A stretch of DNA of 64,000 bases from Gadus chalcogrammus (taxonomy: Eukaryota > Chordata > Actinopteri > Gadiformes > Gadidae). The stretch spans positions 23,559,610-23,623,609 of the forward strand of contig NC_079415.1 in assembly GCF_026213295.1 (NCBI RefSeq), read 5' to 3'. The translations under genes were made by a program, and so were the position numbers. The notes under the pieces are model-generated. The model worked only from the letters and a program-made list of their open reading frames with translations. It ran no database searches and had not been told where the DNA came from. Every line of letters begins with the position of its first letter. Position 1 is the first letter of the stretch. This document shows positions 33,312-44,688 of this stretch, piece after piece.

Positions 33312-34039
33312 ACACCTATTGTAGTATTTTGTCATACATACACCAAGTTTCAAAGGTTTTCTCAAATGTGTTATTTTGTAGGCTTCTCTTAGTGGCGCTG
33401 CATTATAATCATAATGCCAATTGCGAGACAGCACGGAGAAGTGACGGGACGGAGAAGTACTGCGTGTGGTATCCGCGCTTCAGAAAAGGTGCCCATGTGG
33501 TGCGTCCCATCAAAGAGGCAGCCTCATACGGTAAGCAGTGTCATGCAGTTCTATTATATTATGAGATGGCGCACGAGACATCGGTGATCAGTGACGCTGA
33601 TCTTTATAAAGTAATATTATTATTATTATTATTAATATTATTATTATTATGTCTGCAGGTTATGCAACATCATTAATGAAGGCCCTTCGGGATAGCTACG
33701 CCAATTCACCCGCGGTTCTTCGAGAGGTTAGCGCCAATTTGTCCTCCGATGCACCCGCCCCCATCGCCAAATCCTTCGAACAGATTCCTAAGGTGGAGGC
33801 CGTCAGCGTCTACCTATCCCGGCAGTCACGCTTCAAGAAAACCTTATTTCACATTATTATTTTTTTCCAATGATTTAGTTGTTATTATTTGCATGAAATT
33901 TCTTTGTATGTAATTCAAAATAATTTGGCAATCATTTTACCTGTGCCTAGTCAACCTCTGTGTGCGGTGTTGTCTGGGCTCACTGTGTGTCTGCTTGATG
34001 TGATTTTGCATGTATCACTGCATGTATGCATGCATGAAA

Positions 34040-34145
<106 letters not shown>

Positions 34146-34662
34146 AAGAGAACCATCAACTGACCCTCGGGTATGACCACACTATTGCCGAATTATTTAG
34201 AATTAGAATTAAACGTTGCGGGTCTAGCCCTTCATCAGTGTTCCTTGTATGTTTTGGGCCTAACCATTTTTTTATATAGATTTAATTCCAACCTGTGTCT
34301 TTGTTCAGTAACCATTACAAGCAATGCCAATAAACTGTTTTTTTTATCCAAAATTCATGTGTTCTGTGTACTTTATAACATTTAAAGGGCAATTGAATGA
34401 TCACAACAGAATAAGCATAACAATTATTTTTATTCATTTTCATCCAAACAAGGCCATTGAAAGCCCTGATAGGTCTGGTCACCATTCTGGAATTGCTGTC
34501 TGATGGTTGAAACCACACCAGAGGGTATTATTATAATCCTCCCTAAAACGCCATAAGCCCAGCGTATAGCCTGCCTGTACGCAGTGTACCGGTATTGCCT
34601 AGGGATAAGTAGGAAAGATTCTTAAGTTTAAAACTCTCTGTAAGTAGGTTGGAAACGTCATT

Positions 34663-35644
34663 TTAAGCCTGTTTCTTATGCATGTTTATTGTGTATGCAA
34701 CACATCTCCTGACACCTATAACTGTTGGTTCAAAGGACTCAGTGTAAAAAGATTTGTAAAGTAAACATAAACCATGACCATACTCGTGCCTGCTGGCGTG
34801 AAGGGGACCATGATCCCCTTCAAGTGTGAGTATGCTATTTTTAGCACAAACGGATTCAGGCAGCATGCCTCAAATCCAGGATGCTGCGTTAGGCACGTTA
34901 CATCTGCTGGCCGCGGGGTGAGCTCCTCGACCAGCGACCAAAACGCGCTCACCTCCCTACAACACAAGCTCTCCACCAGTTTCCATGGGACGACACCGCC
35001 CACACAGACACCTGCCAAACACAGCGACACAGACACGCTTACTACTATCAATCACGAGGAAAACTAGTAAGCACTATCAAAAATAATCACACTGAAGACA
35101 TGACCAGCCTACTCGGCGTCGGCTACGTTTGCAAACAACATTTTCACCGGAGAAAGAGGTAAAAGCTTAGAAATAAACACTAGGGGTTCACAGGTGGGAC
35201 TGTCAAGCTAGCCCATATTTAGAAGAAATAGAAGGCATAATATGCCTTCTATTTCTAGATCTTCTGACTAAGTTTAGGGTACTTATCTGAGCCAACGACA
35301 TAATCACTGTCACTAGATATAAAGAAAACGTTGACTTTCACTCGATGCTATTCACTGACAGTAAAAAAAAAAAAGTTGTTATTTTATGCACTGCTGTTCA
35401 TAAACGACTAGCTCCAGCGCTCCTTGCTGCGTTTCTAAATGGTAGCAACTCACCAGGACACTTCACCAACTCTCCAGTCATTCTCCTCTGACCATGCATT
35501 TATTTGTCTTTGACAGCCATCGGCTCTCGGTATTTCCTCATTTGCCCTCTCACATCTAACCGGTTCGAAATTATATGGCTGTGGGCCATCATAAATGTTG
35601 ACTGTGGGTCTTGCTACCTCTTCCTCATCCCCGTTAGACACCAT
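34663..35644 (-). pseudogene. P2X7 C-terminal-domain-like (P2RX7_C-type) gene of the Kolobok-like element
   Basis: Exon 1 is 35644-35454: it starts MVSNGDEEEV, has YDGPQPYNFEPVRCERANEE and ends RVGEVSW with donor GTGAGT. Exon 2 starts at 35011 after TTTGGCAG: phase carries into W-CLCGRCRPMETGGE, then after a one-base frameshift SLCCREVSAFWSLVEEL and VTCLTQHPGFEACCLNPFVL. The CxCxxC..CC..E pattern and the C(I/L)T..FE segment resemble the zinc-binding ballast domain at the P2X7 receptor C-terminus, which in fish and invertebrates also occurs as free-standing genes. Only about half the domain is recognisable; the last part to 34663 is uncertain. It converges on the transposase gene. Role unknown. 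Confidence 0.6.
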
Positions 35645-35680
35645 GGTGCTAGTTCTAGTATGCGTGCCGTCTACCTCATG

Positions 35681-35688
35681 TGACGTCA
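35681..35688. promoter_or_regulatory. CRE palindrome upstream of the P2RX7_C-like gene
   Basis: TGACGTCA 37 bp before the start codon of the minus-strand gene. Mirrors the site at 14870-14877 at the opposite end of the element. Confidence 0.55.
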
Positions 35689-35825
35689 TCGCCGAATTGC
35701 GTAAAAAATAACCGTTACTAACCAAAAACGACAAAAACGGGACTTTAACACCATTTTGGAGACATTTCTAACTTTATATATATATTTTGAGTGCTTTATG
35801 TACCCATTAATCGAAACTTCCGGTT

Positions 35826-35842
35826 AACCTGCACCATGGGCT
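35826..35842 (-). repeat. Right terminal inverted repeat of Kolobok-like element
   Basis: AACCTGCACCATGGGCT on plus, followed by TTAA at 35843-35846. Confidence 0.65.
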
Positions 35843-36171
35843 TTAACCTTAACCTTACTACATGTGTTCTGAAATCAAAGACGATACAAGATGTTCATTG
35901 TTGCGCAACTTGACTTGGATTTCCTTGATTTTGCTTGTAATTCCGATTCACTTACCCGTGGTCAGAGAGCGATTGAGAAAGCAGAGTAGCAACAGTCCAT
36001 TTAGCATTTAGTTTCCAGGCAACTTCTTCTGATGAGGCAGGAGCTGACCACACAACTATGATGCTTTTAAGACTAAGCCATACACAAAGTATCAAATATA
36101 TTAAAGAATAACAGATCATGACGCTTGGATGAATGAAATAGTATTTTTTTTATTTAACAATGAGTGAGACA

Positions 36172-36273
<102 letters not shown>

Positions 36274-36284
36274 GTGGAAATATC

Positions 36285-36500
36285 AATCATAACTATAAAT
36301 ATACAATCACATATATTATATTAACCTTGTTTATATAATTATTACATTAGAAGGAACTGTATACATTCTCCCTGTAACTTAAAACCAATCCCTTCCTCTC
36401 TTTTAACTGAGAGAGGGTAAGTTAATTCGTATTTGAGTTCCCACTCGAGCCAGTCAGTCTGGTATCGAGACCAGGCCAATCGACTCACTTCTTTGTTGTG
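36285..36500. repeat. Dispersed repeat, copy 2 (uninterrupted)
   Basis: Reverse-complement counterpart of 3061-3510. Where copy 1 has the MITE between two TTAA words, this copy has a single TTAA (in GTTAATTCG, about 36421), so it preserves the pre-insertion state. Confidence 0.75.
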
Positions 36501-36540
36501 TAAACTGTTTACAGCAATGTCTTACAAACCTGAGGCCTGT

Positions 36541-37050
36541 TTCAGGTAGCTGGTTTTGAGGCAACCCCGAGTTTGTTCGCTCTGAGTTAGTGGAAACTCT
36601 GGGTTTTCCGTTTCAGGTAGAAGGTTCAGTGCAACCGAGAGTTAGTTGCTGCGGCAACATACGCCGTGGACCTAACCTGCTCGGGAGGTGGTTAGACCTA
36701 CTCTGAGTTTGTTGTCTATAAGGCTGAAGGCAGCTCTCCGACAGAAGGAAGTGTTAGAAATGGCATGTCCTTTTCTACGAGAGCCTGTGGACGTAGAGGC
36801 TGCGATCCTCAGAAGGAATCTCCGTGAGGAACGATTATTAAGACCCCGGTTGGATATACTTTCTTTTCCTGATAAATTTTCTATGGTAAGCACTTAATAC
36901 CAAAGTGATAATATTATTTATTATTAATCCTATTGTTGTTATGGTTCTTTGTGTACTTTTATAGGGTGTGAAACCAGGTAGAGTGAGTGACATGGTCATC
37001 ATTTCTACAAAGCTTAAACCTAGGCAGTACACAGTTGCTGATGGTGTAAG
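36541..37050 (+). mobile_element. PIF/Harbinger fragment
   Basis: Begins near GGCCTGTTTCAGGTAGC with the tandem CTCTGAGTT..AACTCTGGGTT-type inverted words common at Harbinger ends, and contains the first exon of a HARBI1-like transposase. The remainder of the transposase is absent. A possible further exon lies at 36966-37049 between AG and GTAAGG but is not recognised. Confidence 0.55.
36760..36885 (+). pseudogene. HARBI1-like transposase, first exon only
   Basis: 42 codons starting MACPFLREPVDVEAAILRRN and ending with RPRLDILSFPDKFSM before donor GTAAGC. This is the N-terminal segment (acidic EPVD..A, R-rich helix, FPDxF) of the HARBI1-type nuclease family. No exon encoding the DDE core follows, so it is an orphan fragment. 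Confidence 0.7.
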
Positions 37051-37310
37051 GTAAGGGCCATTTATTGGGACCGTGTACGTCCGATAACGTATCATAACAT
37101 AACGTATGTATAACATTTACAACATTTTATAACATAAAATTTCCTTTTTAATAAAAACAAAAATATTTCCTAAAATAAAAATATAATTTTAATTTGGGCA
37201 TATATTAAAAAAAATAACTAAATAAAACCAAACATAACCCTTTTCAAGATAAAAAAACAAAAAAAACAAAAAGCCTTCAGACAGCCCATTTTTGTGCTTT
37301 GTTTAATAAA

Positions 37311-39418
37311 CTATTTCACATTTCTCACATGTCCCCTTTGATGGGAGAATTGGCCTCTGCTTTCTTTGGCCAATGCTTCAAACCTGGGCTGATATGGTGT
37401 GATTGCCAGGGAGACACACTGATGCACGTGCTCGTTGGTTAGGCGACTCCGGTACTGATTTTTGATGAAGTTCCTTTTTGAGAATGCAGATTCACATCTG
37501 TATGTGGATCCAAACATTGTAAGGATGTGCACTGCCATCCTATTCAGCAGGGGGAAATTGGCCGCAGTTACCATTTTTGTCCACAGGGTGATGACGTCAC
37601 ACTGAGTCTCCCTCAGTGTGATATTCTCCTGCAGGTCAATCAGCTCAGTTTGGAGTGCTGCAGCTTGGATCCAGGGGAATACCTGATTCGCCTCTGAAGT
37701 GAACTCACTCACATTTCTGACAAGGAATGGGTTTCCAATGCACAGGAGGATTTGGTTTCCAAGAATGAAGTCATCAAATCTTGTTCTGAAGTTCTCAATC
37801 ATCTTCTCCACAAATGCAATGTGTTTTTGATGAGCATCTTTTTCTTTGGTCTGCTCCAAAAGTTTGGGGAAATGGAGCAATTCCTCCTGTACATAACAAT
37901 AAAAAAATAGTCATTATTATTGGCATTTCAAATTATTGTTATTAGGACAATGATTCTGATCATGAGTATGGTGATGATGATGATTGTTGTTGTTGTTATT
38001 GTTATCATTAATATTATTAGTAGTAGTAGTAGTAGTAATAGTAATTAGTAAATAAAATAAAGATGTGTGGCAGCCAATGTTAAACAGCCTACCTGTAAGT
38101 CACCCTTGTAGAGCTCTAGTTTCCTCTGGAATGCCCGCACTGCTGATATCAGCTGACATACAGTGTTGCCATTCCCTTGGAGCTTCAGATTCAAGTCATT
38201 CATGTGAGATGTCATGTCAGTCAAAAATGCCACAGCCTCCATCTTTTCTGGATTGTGCAGGAAATCCAAGAACAGTTTTGGTTTTGCACTTTTTTGTTGT
38301 GACAGAAATAGTTGTAGTTCATTCCTAATGGCCCAAAACCGCTCCAGGACCTTGCCCTTGCTCAGCCATCTGACGTTGTTGTGCAAAAGCAAGTCATCAA
38401 ATTCAGCACTGACCTCAGTCAGGAATGACCGCAGCAAGCGATGCTGTAGTGCAGATGATGCTCTCAAGAAATTGACCAGCTTCATCATTGTGTTCATGAC
38501 TTCGGCGTAGATTTCTCCAAGACTTGCACAAAGGATGGACTGGTGAATTATACAGTGGTATGAAATGAGTTGAGGGTGAAGAAGCTTCAGGCGCTGAACT
38601 AGTCCCTTCTCTCTGCCCATCATAGATGGCGCCCCATCAGTAGCCACTGACACAATTTTCTTCACATCAATTCCTTTTTCATTCAGCACTGCCATTATTG
38701 CATTGTAAATGTCTTCACCCCTCGTCTGCCCAGAAAGGCTTGCCATGCCCAGCACATCTTCAATAAACTCTCTTTTTGACTCATCAAATTATCTCACAAA
38801 TATCATCAACTGAGCTTTATCATTAGTGTCAGTGGATTCATCCACAGCAAGGGAAATGCACTCTGCATTTTTTATTCCATCACACAGCTGCTTTGCAACA
38901 TCATCAGCCAGCATTTCAGTACGTCTGCATGCTGTGGAGTCAGAGAGTGGGATTTGTTGAATTTTTGTTTTCATTTCATCTTTTTCTTTGCCTTCAAGCA
39001 ACGTGTCCATCACGTCAATCATGCATTCTTTCACTACCTCTGAATCCGTGAATGGCTTCATGTGCTTAGCCAAAACCCACGCTACTCTAAAGGAGCACTG
39101 TGATGCCTTTTGCTGCTTTTTCACAGAAGTGTGGAGGATTCGGTTGGATGATTGATATGATGCTTTAAGAGCATTTAATTTTGTTGTTCTGATCTCGGAG
39201 TTTTGCGGAAATGTCTCTTCAAAATGCTTGTGTTTTGATTCGTAGTGTCGCTTCACATTGCTAAGTTTAATTGCCGCGACAGACTCTTGACATATTAAGC
39301 ACAGAGGGCGAGTGCTGGACGGTGGTAGAAAGAACGCAAACCTTTCTGTCCACTCTGGTTGGAACTGGCGGTTTTCGCTGTCCAGTTTTCTTTTTGGGGC
39401 AAATTTGGAGCATGCCAT
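37311..39418 (-). pseudogene. hAT transposase (Charlie8/SCAND3-like)
   Basis: Exons 39418-38093 and 37886-37311 with one GT-AG intron (TTACAG|GTAGGC; TACAG|GAGG). It has a BED-like finger (CLICQESVAAIKLSNVKRHY), the KPFTDSEVVKECM and DVAKQLCDGI..ISLAVDESTD segments with a catalytic Asp, ATDGAPSMMGREKG with CIIHQSILCA, WLSKGKVLERFW, and the C-terminal dimerisation domain (FGSTYRCESAFSKRNFIKNQ). One TAA stop at about 38787 replaces an expected residue between FVR and FDESKREF; otherwise it is open, about 640 codons. The flanking GGGCCCGCGGGCC sequence near 39670-39690 is typical of Charlie termini. Inactive by one nonsense codon. Confidence 0.88.
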
Positions 39419-40061
39419 TGCGGCTCCGGTCGGTATACGTGTGACTGACTGCTGCTGAGATGGACTGTCTGCCTCGAGTTTGGGAGGGTTGGAGCGGTCT
39501 GTGGGCTGGAGTGCTATCTGTTTATCGTTGCAACCCCCAGCCTCGTATTGAGATCGCGGCGCGCGGTTTCAAAATAAGAGCGGCCAGCAGGATTTTATTT
39601 TTATTTATTTTTTTTAATAATTAAAAAAACTTTTCAAAACAGCTCGAGGGCCATTAATAGACACCCCGCGGGCCACAAAAGGCCCGCGGGCCGCTACTTG
39701 AGTATGACTATCCTGGGCATCGTCTTGTTTCCCCAGAATGTTGTAAATATTTCAATGTTATATTTGCTTGATTAAATTTTGCCTTCTCCATGTATATCTT
39801 TGTAGCTTGGAATTCTTTATCGTCCATATAATCGACCAAATCTTTCTCATCCATTACTGTTCTAATCTTTATGTGCTCGTGGGTGATACGAGATGTCAAT
39901 GATTGTGTGTTTTTTTATTTCTCTCCTGCATTATTTCCTTATTAAATTATACATTTTCTTATGTCATTTCCAGTGTGTTTTAATTTATGTTTTAAGTCAG
40001 TAAAACCCAAAATGTAGTGTAAAGACCACAATGACAATTTTTTAAGGGTCAAGACACATCT

Positions 40062-41167
40062 TTAATTTACTGTTGCCCACGCCTTTACTAGCGGCCCATT
40101 CTGGTAATTGACCAGGAAGCAGGCCACACTGAACAACTCCTCAATGTTCCCACATACAGAGAGAGGTATTTCCTTATCAAAGAGTTTGTTCTCTTTAATC
40201 CTCCTTATGCACCTCTCCACATGCACTCTTAGACGTGCAATTGACTGTGTCTGCCTGACATCCTCTCTACTCATTTGCTTTTTGTGAGAGAGAAAAGCAG
40301 GTCGGTACACCTTACACCCAGCAAGGTTGTCAACCAAGAAGCCTTTGTCCACCATGATTGCCATGTCTGGCTGCAGCAGCTTCGCAATTCCAGAACGTTT
40401 GAAGAACTCCCGATCACTCATGAATCCCGCATACAGCCCTGACACAAACGTAATGGCACCATGGGACATTTTAATTACTTATTGTTATTATTAAAGAGTT
40501 TAATCAGAAGACTATTGTTATAGAATTACAATTTTAGTGTTATAGGCTTAGGCTACAACTCTTCTAGCCGACATACCGTTGTTTGGTGAGAGACTGTGTT
40601 GCTGCTGCTGGCAGATGCCGTTGTTTTGGCGCTGGTAATCCTCACCATCTTGCTGTTCACGGCAGGCTCCACCAATCTCCAAAATGCCATGAAATGCGAG
40701 TGGGACGCAAACCTAGTGTAGAAACGAATGTCCGCGTCCGATCCTACCAGACGCTCTATCCCAAAACGCTGCCGTAGCTGTAGCACCTCGACCTGGTGTT
40801 GCAACTCTCTTATTTGAAGACTGGGTCTGGGTACAGGTCGTTCATATCCATTCCATTCAAAGAGAACAGGAAACGTTCCCTTTTGTAACCTTCTCAATCC
40901 ACTAGCAGTCACAATGATATCTGTTGCATTAAAATGCCTACTACAGACCCGGGTGTTTTTGGTAGGGTTGAAGTCATCTCTCCGGATCGTTCTCATCCAC
41001 TCAGCCCTCAGCGCGGAGTCAACAGGGAATGAATGGAAGCTAATTTCCTTATTGAATTTGGATGAGTTTGAACACTCTGGCACACAACAACGTAGCGCTG
41101 AATTTCTCACCTTTTGATAGGCAAGTCGCCGTTCTTTAACTCGAAACACACTCATACTACTCTTCAA
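40062..41167 (-). pseudogene. THAP plus DDE transposase (ISL2EU/DDE_4-like), internally deleted
   Basis: Two open parts. 41167-40553 has a THAP finger (LRCCVPECSNSSKFNKEISF, HSFPVD, WMRTIRRDDFNP, VCSRHFNATD) and a coiled-coil-like IRELQHQVEVLQLRQRFGIE. 40469-40062 has the end of a DDE_Tnp_4 domain (TFVSGLYAGFMSDREFFK, MAIMVDKGF, RLRVHVERCIRRIKENKLF) with the later Asp and Glu. The middle of the transposase, including the first catalytic Asp, is missing between 40552 and 40470. THAP with DDE_4 is the ISL2EU type; it is unrelated to the THAP gene at 15207. The Glu of HVER and the stop at 40062 are intact. Confidence 0.8.
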
Positions 41168-41883
41168 AACAAACTTGCCGGGGTTTTGACGCTCTAGCTG
41201 TCAAACGCTGGACCGGAAGCGTACCAACCCACACCGGAATACGGAAGTAAAAACCGTTGGAGACTCCTGCACCTAGCTGATATCCATCCGTCTCGGAGGT
41301 CCGAGGACGTTGCCTAGCGACATGCACAAACACGCCCCTTTTCCTCGGACGTCGAACGTGCCATCTCGGTTGAACTCACTGGTGACCGAGCAAAATTCCG
41401 AGACAGAATACAAGATGGATGCGCCCATTGTGACTTGAAGTATGAACTGTTTTCATTGTGCTTGGACCACTTTGGTGGTTTAAATGGCAATTTCAATCAC
41501 TCGTATTACTGCAATACCTACTGCGTCCGTATCTCTGCCTATGGCCTATAGCCTACTTATTTTGGAGCTCCTGGTCCTCTGCCAATGCTACCGCGACAAC
41601 AGCTTTCCAGGTGGCGTCCATGTTTTCCTCCAACGGCCGAGCGAAATAATAAAACGCTCGAAGTGTGGGCGTGGCGTCAGATCCGAGATCCTAGTCGGTT
41701 CGCAGGGAATACTCGAACGCAGCAATCTCTGCTGATCGGGGCCTGCCCGTAATTCCAACAACACAGTGATCCGACGTCTCAATGGTCCGAAATATTTCCC
41801 ATTAGATCGACATGCCACTATGCCGACGGTTCAATGTTCCGAAAACGGAAACCATTGGTCCGACTTTTCAAAAAGGAGGCGCA
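41168..41883. other. Unassigned interval
   Basis: No firm feature. A short minus-strand frame from 41622 (MDATWKAVVAVALAEDQEL) resembles the start of some Harbinger-family proteins but is only about 22 codons before AAGTAGG; too short to call. Confidence 0.35.
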
Positions 41884-41886
41884 TTA

Positions 41887-42524
41887 CCCGGGGATTCCAC
41901 CGGACGCATACGCGCCGCGGAACGGCTGCGCCGCGGAACGGCTGCGTCCTCTGCCCTGCGTCCATTCCTACCGAGCGCGTAACGGCAGCGTAGCGCTGCC
42001 TTGCGAGCCAGCCGTATTCACGCGAGATCACGAGATCACGCGATAATCCTAAACCTAATGTACTCACCTTCCACTCCCAAAACTATTGCAATTAAATGCC
42101 ACGCTTTGTCCTTTCTGACATTTTCCTTATAAAAAGGATGATTTGGTACATAAATGACTTCCTGTTGCTGAACTTCGACAATGAGTCTCTCGTCGTCCTT
42201 GTTGCCGACCCTCTGAGACCCTTTGATTGATTGACTGCTGACCTGGTGCCACCGGTCATGACGTAATAATGTTGATGTGAAGTTACATGAGCTGAGTATT
42301 GTGCTCTGTTGAAATTGACGCGGTTTAGCAGCGGCTCGTGGGAAAAATAGAAGTGCGACGGAAAGATAGCGCCGCGGTGCGGCACGCCGCTCCTGGGACG
42401 CTGCTGAAACGTTCCGCGGCGTGCCCGGTGGAAATGGTCTCATTGATTAGAGTGGAAGCGATCAACAGCGGTGACCGCGGCGCAGCCATGCCGCGGCGCG
42501 TACGCCTCCGGTGGAATCGAGCCT
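41887..42524 (-). mobile_element. MADF-type Harbinger element, copy A
   Basis: TTA at 41884-41886 and 42525-42527. Ends CCCGGGGATTCCACCGG and, inverted, AGGCTCGATTCCACCGG, followed by CGCCGCGG-rich subterminal repeats. On the minus strand it carries the first exon of an MADF-like protein (42200-42068: DDERLIVEVQQQEVIYVPNH then PFYKENVRKDKAWHLIAIV) with donor GTGAGT; the ATG is mutated to AAG. MADF/Myb-like second ORFs are typical of PIF/Harbinger. No transposase. Confidence 0.85.
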
Positions 42525-42527
42525 TTA

Positions 42528-43876
42528 TCCAACGCGAGTAACGCGTTTGGTGTGGCCGTACCGTTAGTTATAAACAGATTGTAGGAACTAAACAGGCCGA
42601 TCGAATATTTAAAGAGCGATTTTGTCTATGGAATGATATTATTGATTATTGATTGATATTATTGATTGATTAATGATATATTGCACTTCTCAGCCACCGC
42701 AGCGGAGATGAACAGCTGATAGGTGCAACTCTAGTTAAAGCGGAACGAGCTGCGTCAGTTCAATTCGTGCTCATTATTTTATCACAACTTAACTATGTTT
42801 TGGTCTACAGATGACTGTCAAAAGTCAACATCTTAAAAACGTTTACACTCGCAACCCATCTACAAATCTGTAAAATCCTTTAATAAGACCGACTATAGGC
42901 TATAACGTTTAGGCTACAAAAAACATTTGCCTATCTTGCAAAAATGAAACCTAGCTAGCGTTGTCAGTGTGGATTAAAACAACAATGCTTCATGTTGGTG
43001 TAACGTTCGGTTATTTGTTTGATAATTGTATCGCTGTTTTGAATAGTCCCCTACCATAACCTCCAAGTGCAGCTGAACCGAACGTGTCACATAGCTTCGT
43101 GCAGTCCCGATCTCGACCCCCCGCATATTACAACCCCCCTTCGCGTGAACGCGCATTCGCTTATTGTCAATGCCCCATACTTTCATTTAGTTCGAGGCGC
43201 CTTTCCTTCTGACAATATTAGTCAAAATTAGTGTTTATATTATATCAGAACATCACAAGTTGAGCAACTTATCACAGAAAGCGGTTTTAAGACGAACACA
43301 TCGCAATGGAACCTCCAACGACCCATGTAGCTACGCTACAACATTCACGACAATGAACTACGAGAGCCCTTCAATACGTAATAGTTAAATGGTTAAAAGT
43401 AATACATTTATGCATTATGTTATTTATTCATATTAATTTTGACAACCTCTTGGTAGCCTACCCTAGAAAGCAATTTAATTGTGACTGATCCAAAACTAAG
43501 GAAATCCTCTACAATGTACAGACTCTGTGCACAGCCTCGCCAGGCCTGTGAAGGATATTGGATATATTCAATATATCCAATATATTTTGGATATATTGAA
43601 TGTATATGAATGTATTTGAATGGATATAAAATATCCAGCCAAAGCCTGCCATATTCATCACCCCTCTCCTATTTCTTATTGCACAGTCTGAGAAACATAT
43701 GGTTGAGTGTTGAGTGTTACTGGAAAGACAACATTTTCTTCATTATGAAGTCTTCAGGTTGGAACTTCAGATGACCTTTCTTTCACCAATTAAGAGTTTA
43801 GGTGAGTGACTCACAGGCCTGTGGTGGCCTGTGAAGGATATTGGATGTATTCAATATGTATTCAATCAACACATTC
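42528..43876. other. Unassigned interval
   Basis: No gene seen. 42536-42565 holds a relic end related to the MITE at 19419; 43545-43640 is a run of ATATCCAA-type palindromic words. Confidence 0.4.
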
Positions 43877-43879
43877 TCA

Positions 43880-44441
43880 CCCGGGGATTCCACCGGACGC
43901 GTTACGGCAACGTTACGGCTGCGGCACGTCTTGGCCGCGACTTTGCCCTGCTTGCATTTCCTGCGAGCCAGCCGTATTCACGCGAGATCACGAGATCCCG
44001 CGATAATCCTAAACCTAATGTACTCACCTTCCACTCCCAAAACTACTGCAATTAAATGCCAGGCTTTGTCCTTTCTGACATTGTTCTTATAAAAAGGATG
44101 ATTTGAGACCCTTTGATTGATTTACTGCTGACCTGGTGCCACCGGTCATGACGTAATAATGTTGATGTTTTATTAATTGTGTTTTATTTAGAAAATTGAA
44201 ATGAAATGCTCTGTTGAAATTGACGCGGTTCAGCAGCGGCTCGCGGCAAAAATAGGAATGCTACGGAATGATAGCGCTGCGGTGCGGCACGCCGCTCCTG
44301 GGACGCTGCTGAGACGTTCCGCAGCCGCGCCCGGTGGAAATGGTCTCATTGATTAGAGTGGAACCTATCTGCTGCGGTGACCGCGGCCAAGACGTGCCGC
44401 TGCCGTAACGTTGCCGTAACGCGTCCGGTGGAATCAGGCCG
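43880..44441 (-). mobile_element. MADF-type Harbinger element, copy B
   Basis: TCA at 43877-43879 and 44442-44444. Ends CCCGGGGATTCCACCGG and, inverted, CGGCCTGATTCCACCGG. Subterminal words differ from copy A (CGTTACGGCAACG rather than CGCCGCGG). An internal deletion at about 44106 removes the N-terminal half of the MADF exon, which survives only at about 44105-44036. Confidence 0.82.
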
Positions 44442-44509
44442 TCACTCCGAGCGCGTCGATTTCTGACGAACGGTCAGTGACTTTGGCTTCAGTTTCTGAC
44501 GCAAAAGGG

Positions 44510-44688
44510 TACCCTTGCGCTTCTTTTTTCGACGCATGGGGTTTTCAACTCCTTACAATGTAACAACTTCACGGGGGAGCCGATGGCTGCACATAGAGAC
44601 GCTATGAGCATTCATCGCATTGGCTAACGGAGGACCTTTGCGCTTCTTTTTTCGACGCAGGGGGTTTTCCACTCGTTACAATGTAATC
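44510..44688. repeat. Direct duplication
   Basis: Two copies of about 53 bp starting TTGCGCTTCTTTTTTCGACG and ending TTACAATGTAA (about 44515-44563 and 44639-44687). The second abuts the hAT element end. Confidence 0.85.

Larger units (their letters stand above)
15207..33873 (+). pseudogene. THAP-domain Kolobok-like transposase, multi-exon, broken
   Basis: Exons inferred from splice sites and family resemblance: 15207-15557, 16144-16284, 16436-16578, 16678-16804, 19105-19338 continuing at 24649-24680, 24837-24920, 25146-25262, 25345-25420, 25496 to about 25585, about 33338-33530, and 33659-33873. Exon 1 is a THAP zinc finger; later exons carry an acidic linker, a Cys-rich segment, SSFFRHQ, GGLVLAGD with DSPGHCAKYGSY, ELEGLKRS, ATLITDRHRQVAKWVREE, HYFDVWHIAKSLGKAL and NHLYW, then the C-terminal VALHYNHNANCE and YPRFRKG blocks. 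DSPGH, TDRH and DVWH carry the likely acidic catalytic and H residues. Frameshifts occur in the fifth and sixth exons, and the region between NHLYW and VALHYN is missing. Family assignment (Kolobok) is from memory. Confidence 0.7.

Noticed and set aside
36966..37049. Possible second exon after the HARBI1 first exon
   Set aside because: AG and GTAAGG sites flank an open stretch, but its sequence does not match the next HARBI1 block.
39708..39899. Minus-strand 63-codon frame (MTSRITHEHIKIRTVM)
   Set aside because: Protein-like composition but no relative recognised and no splice context; between two transposon remnants.
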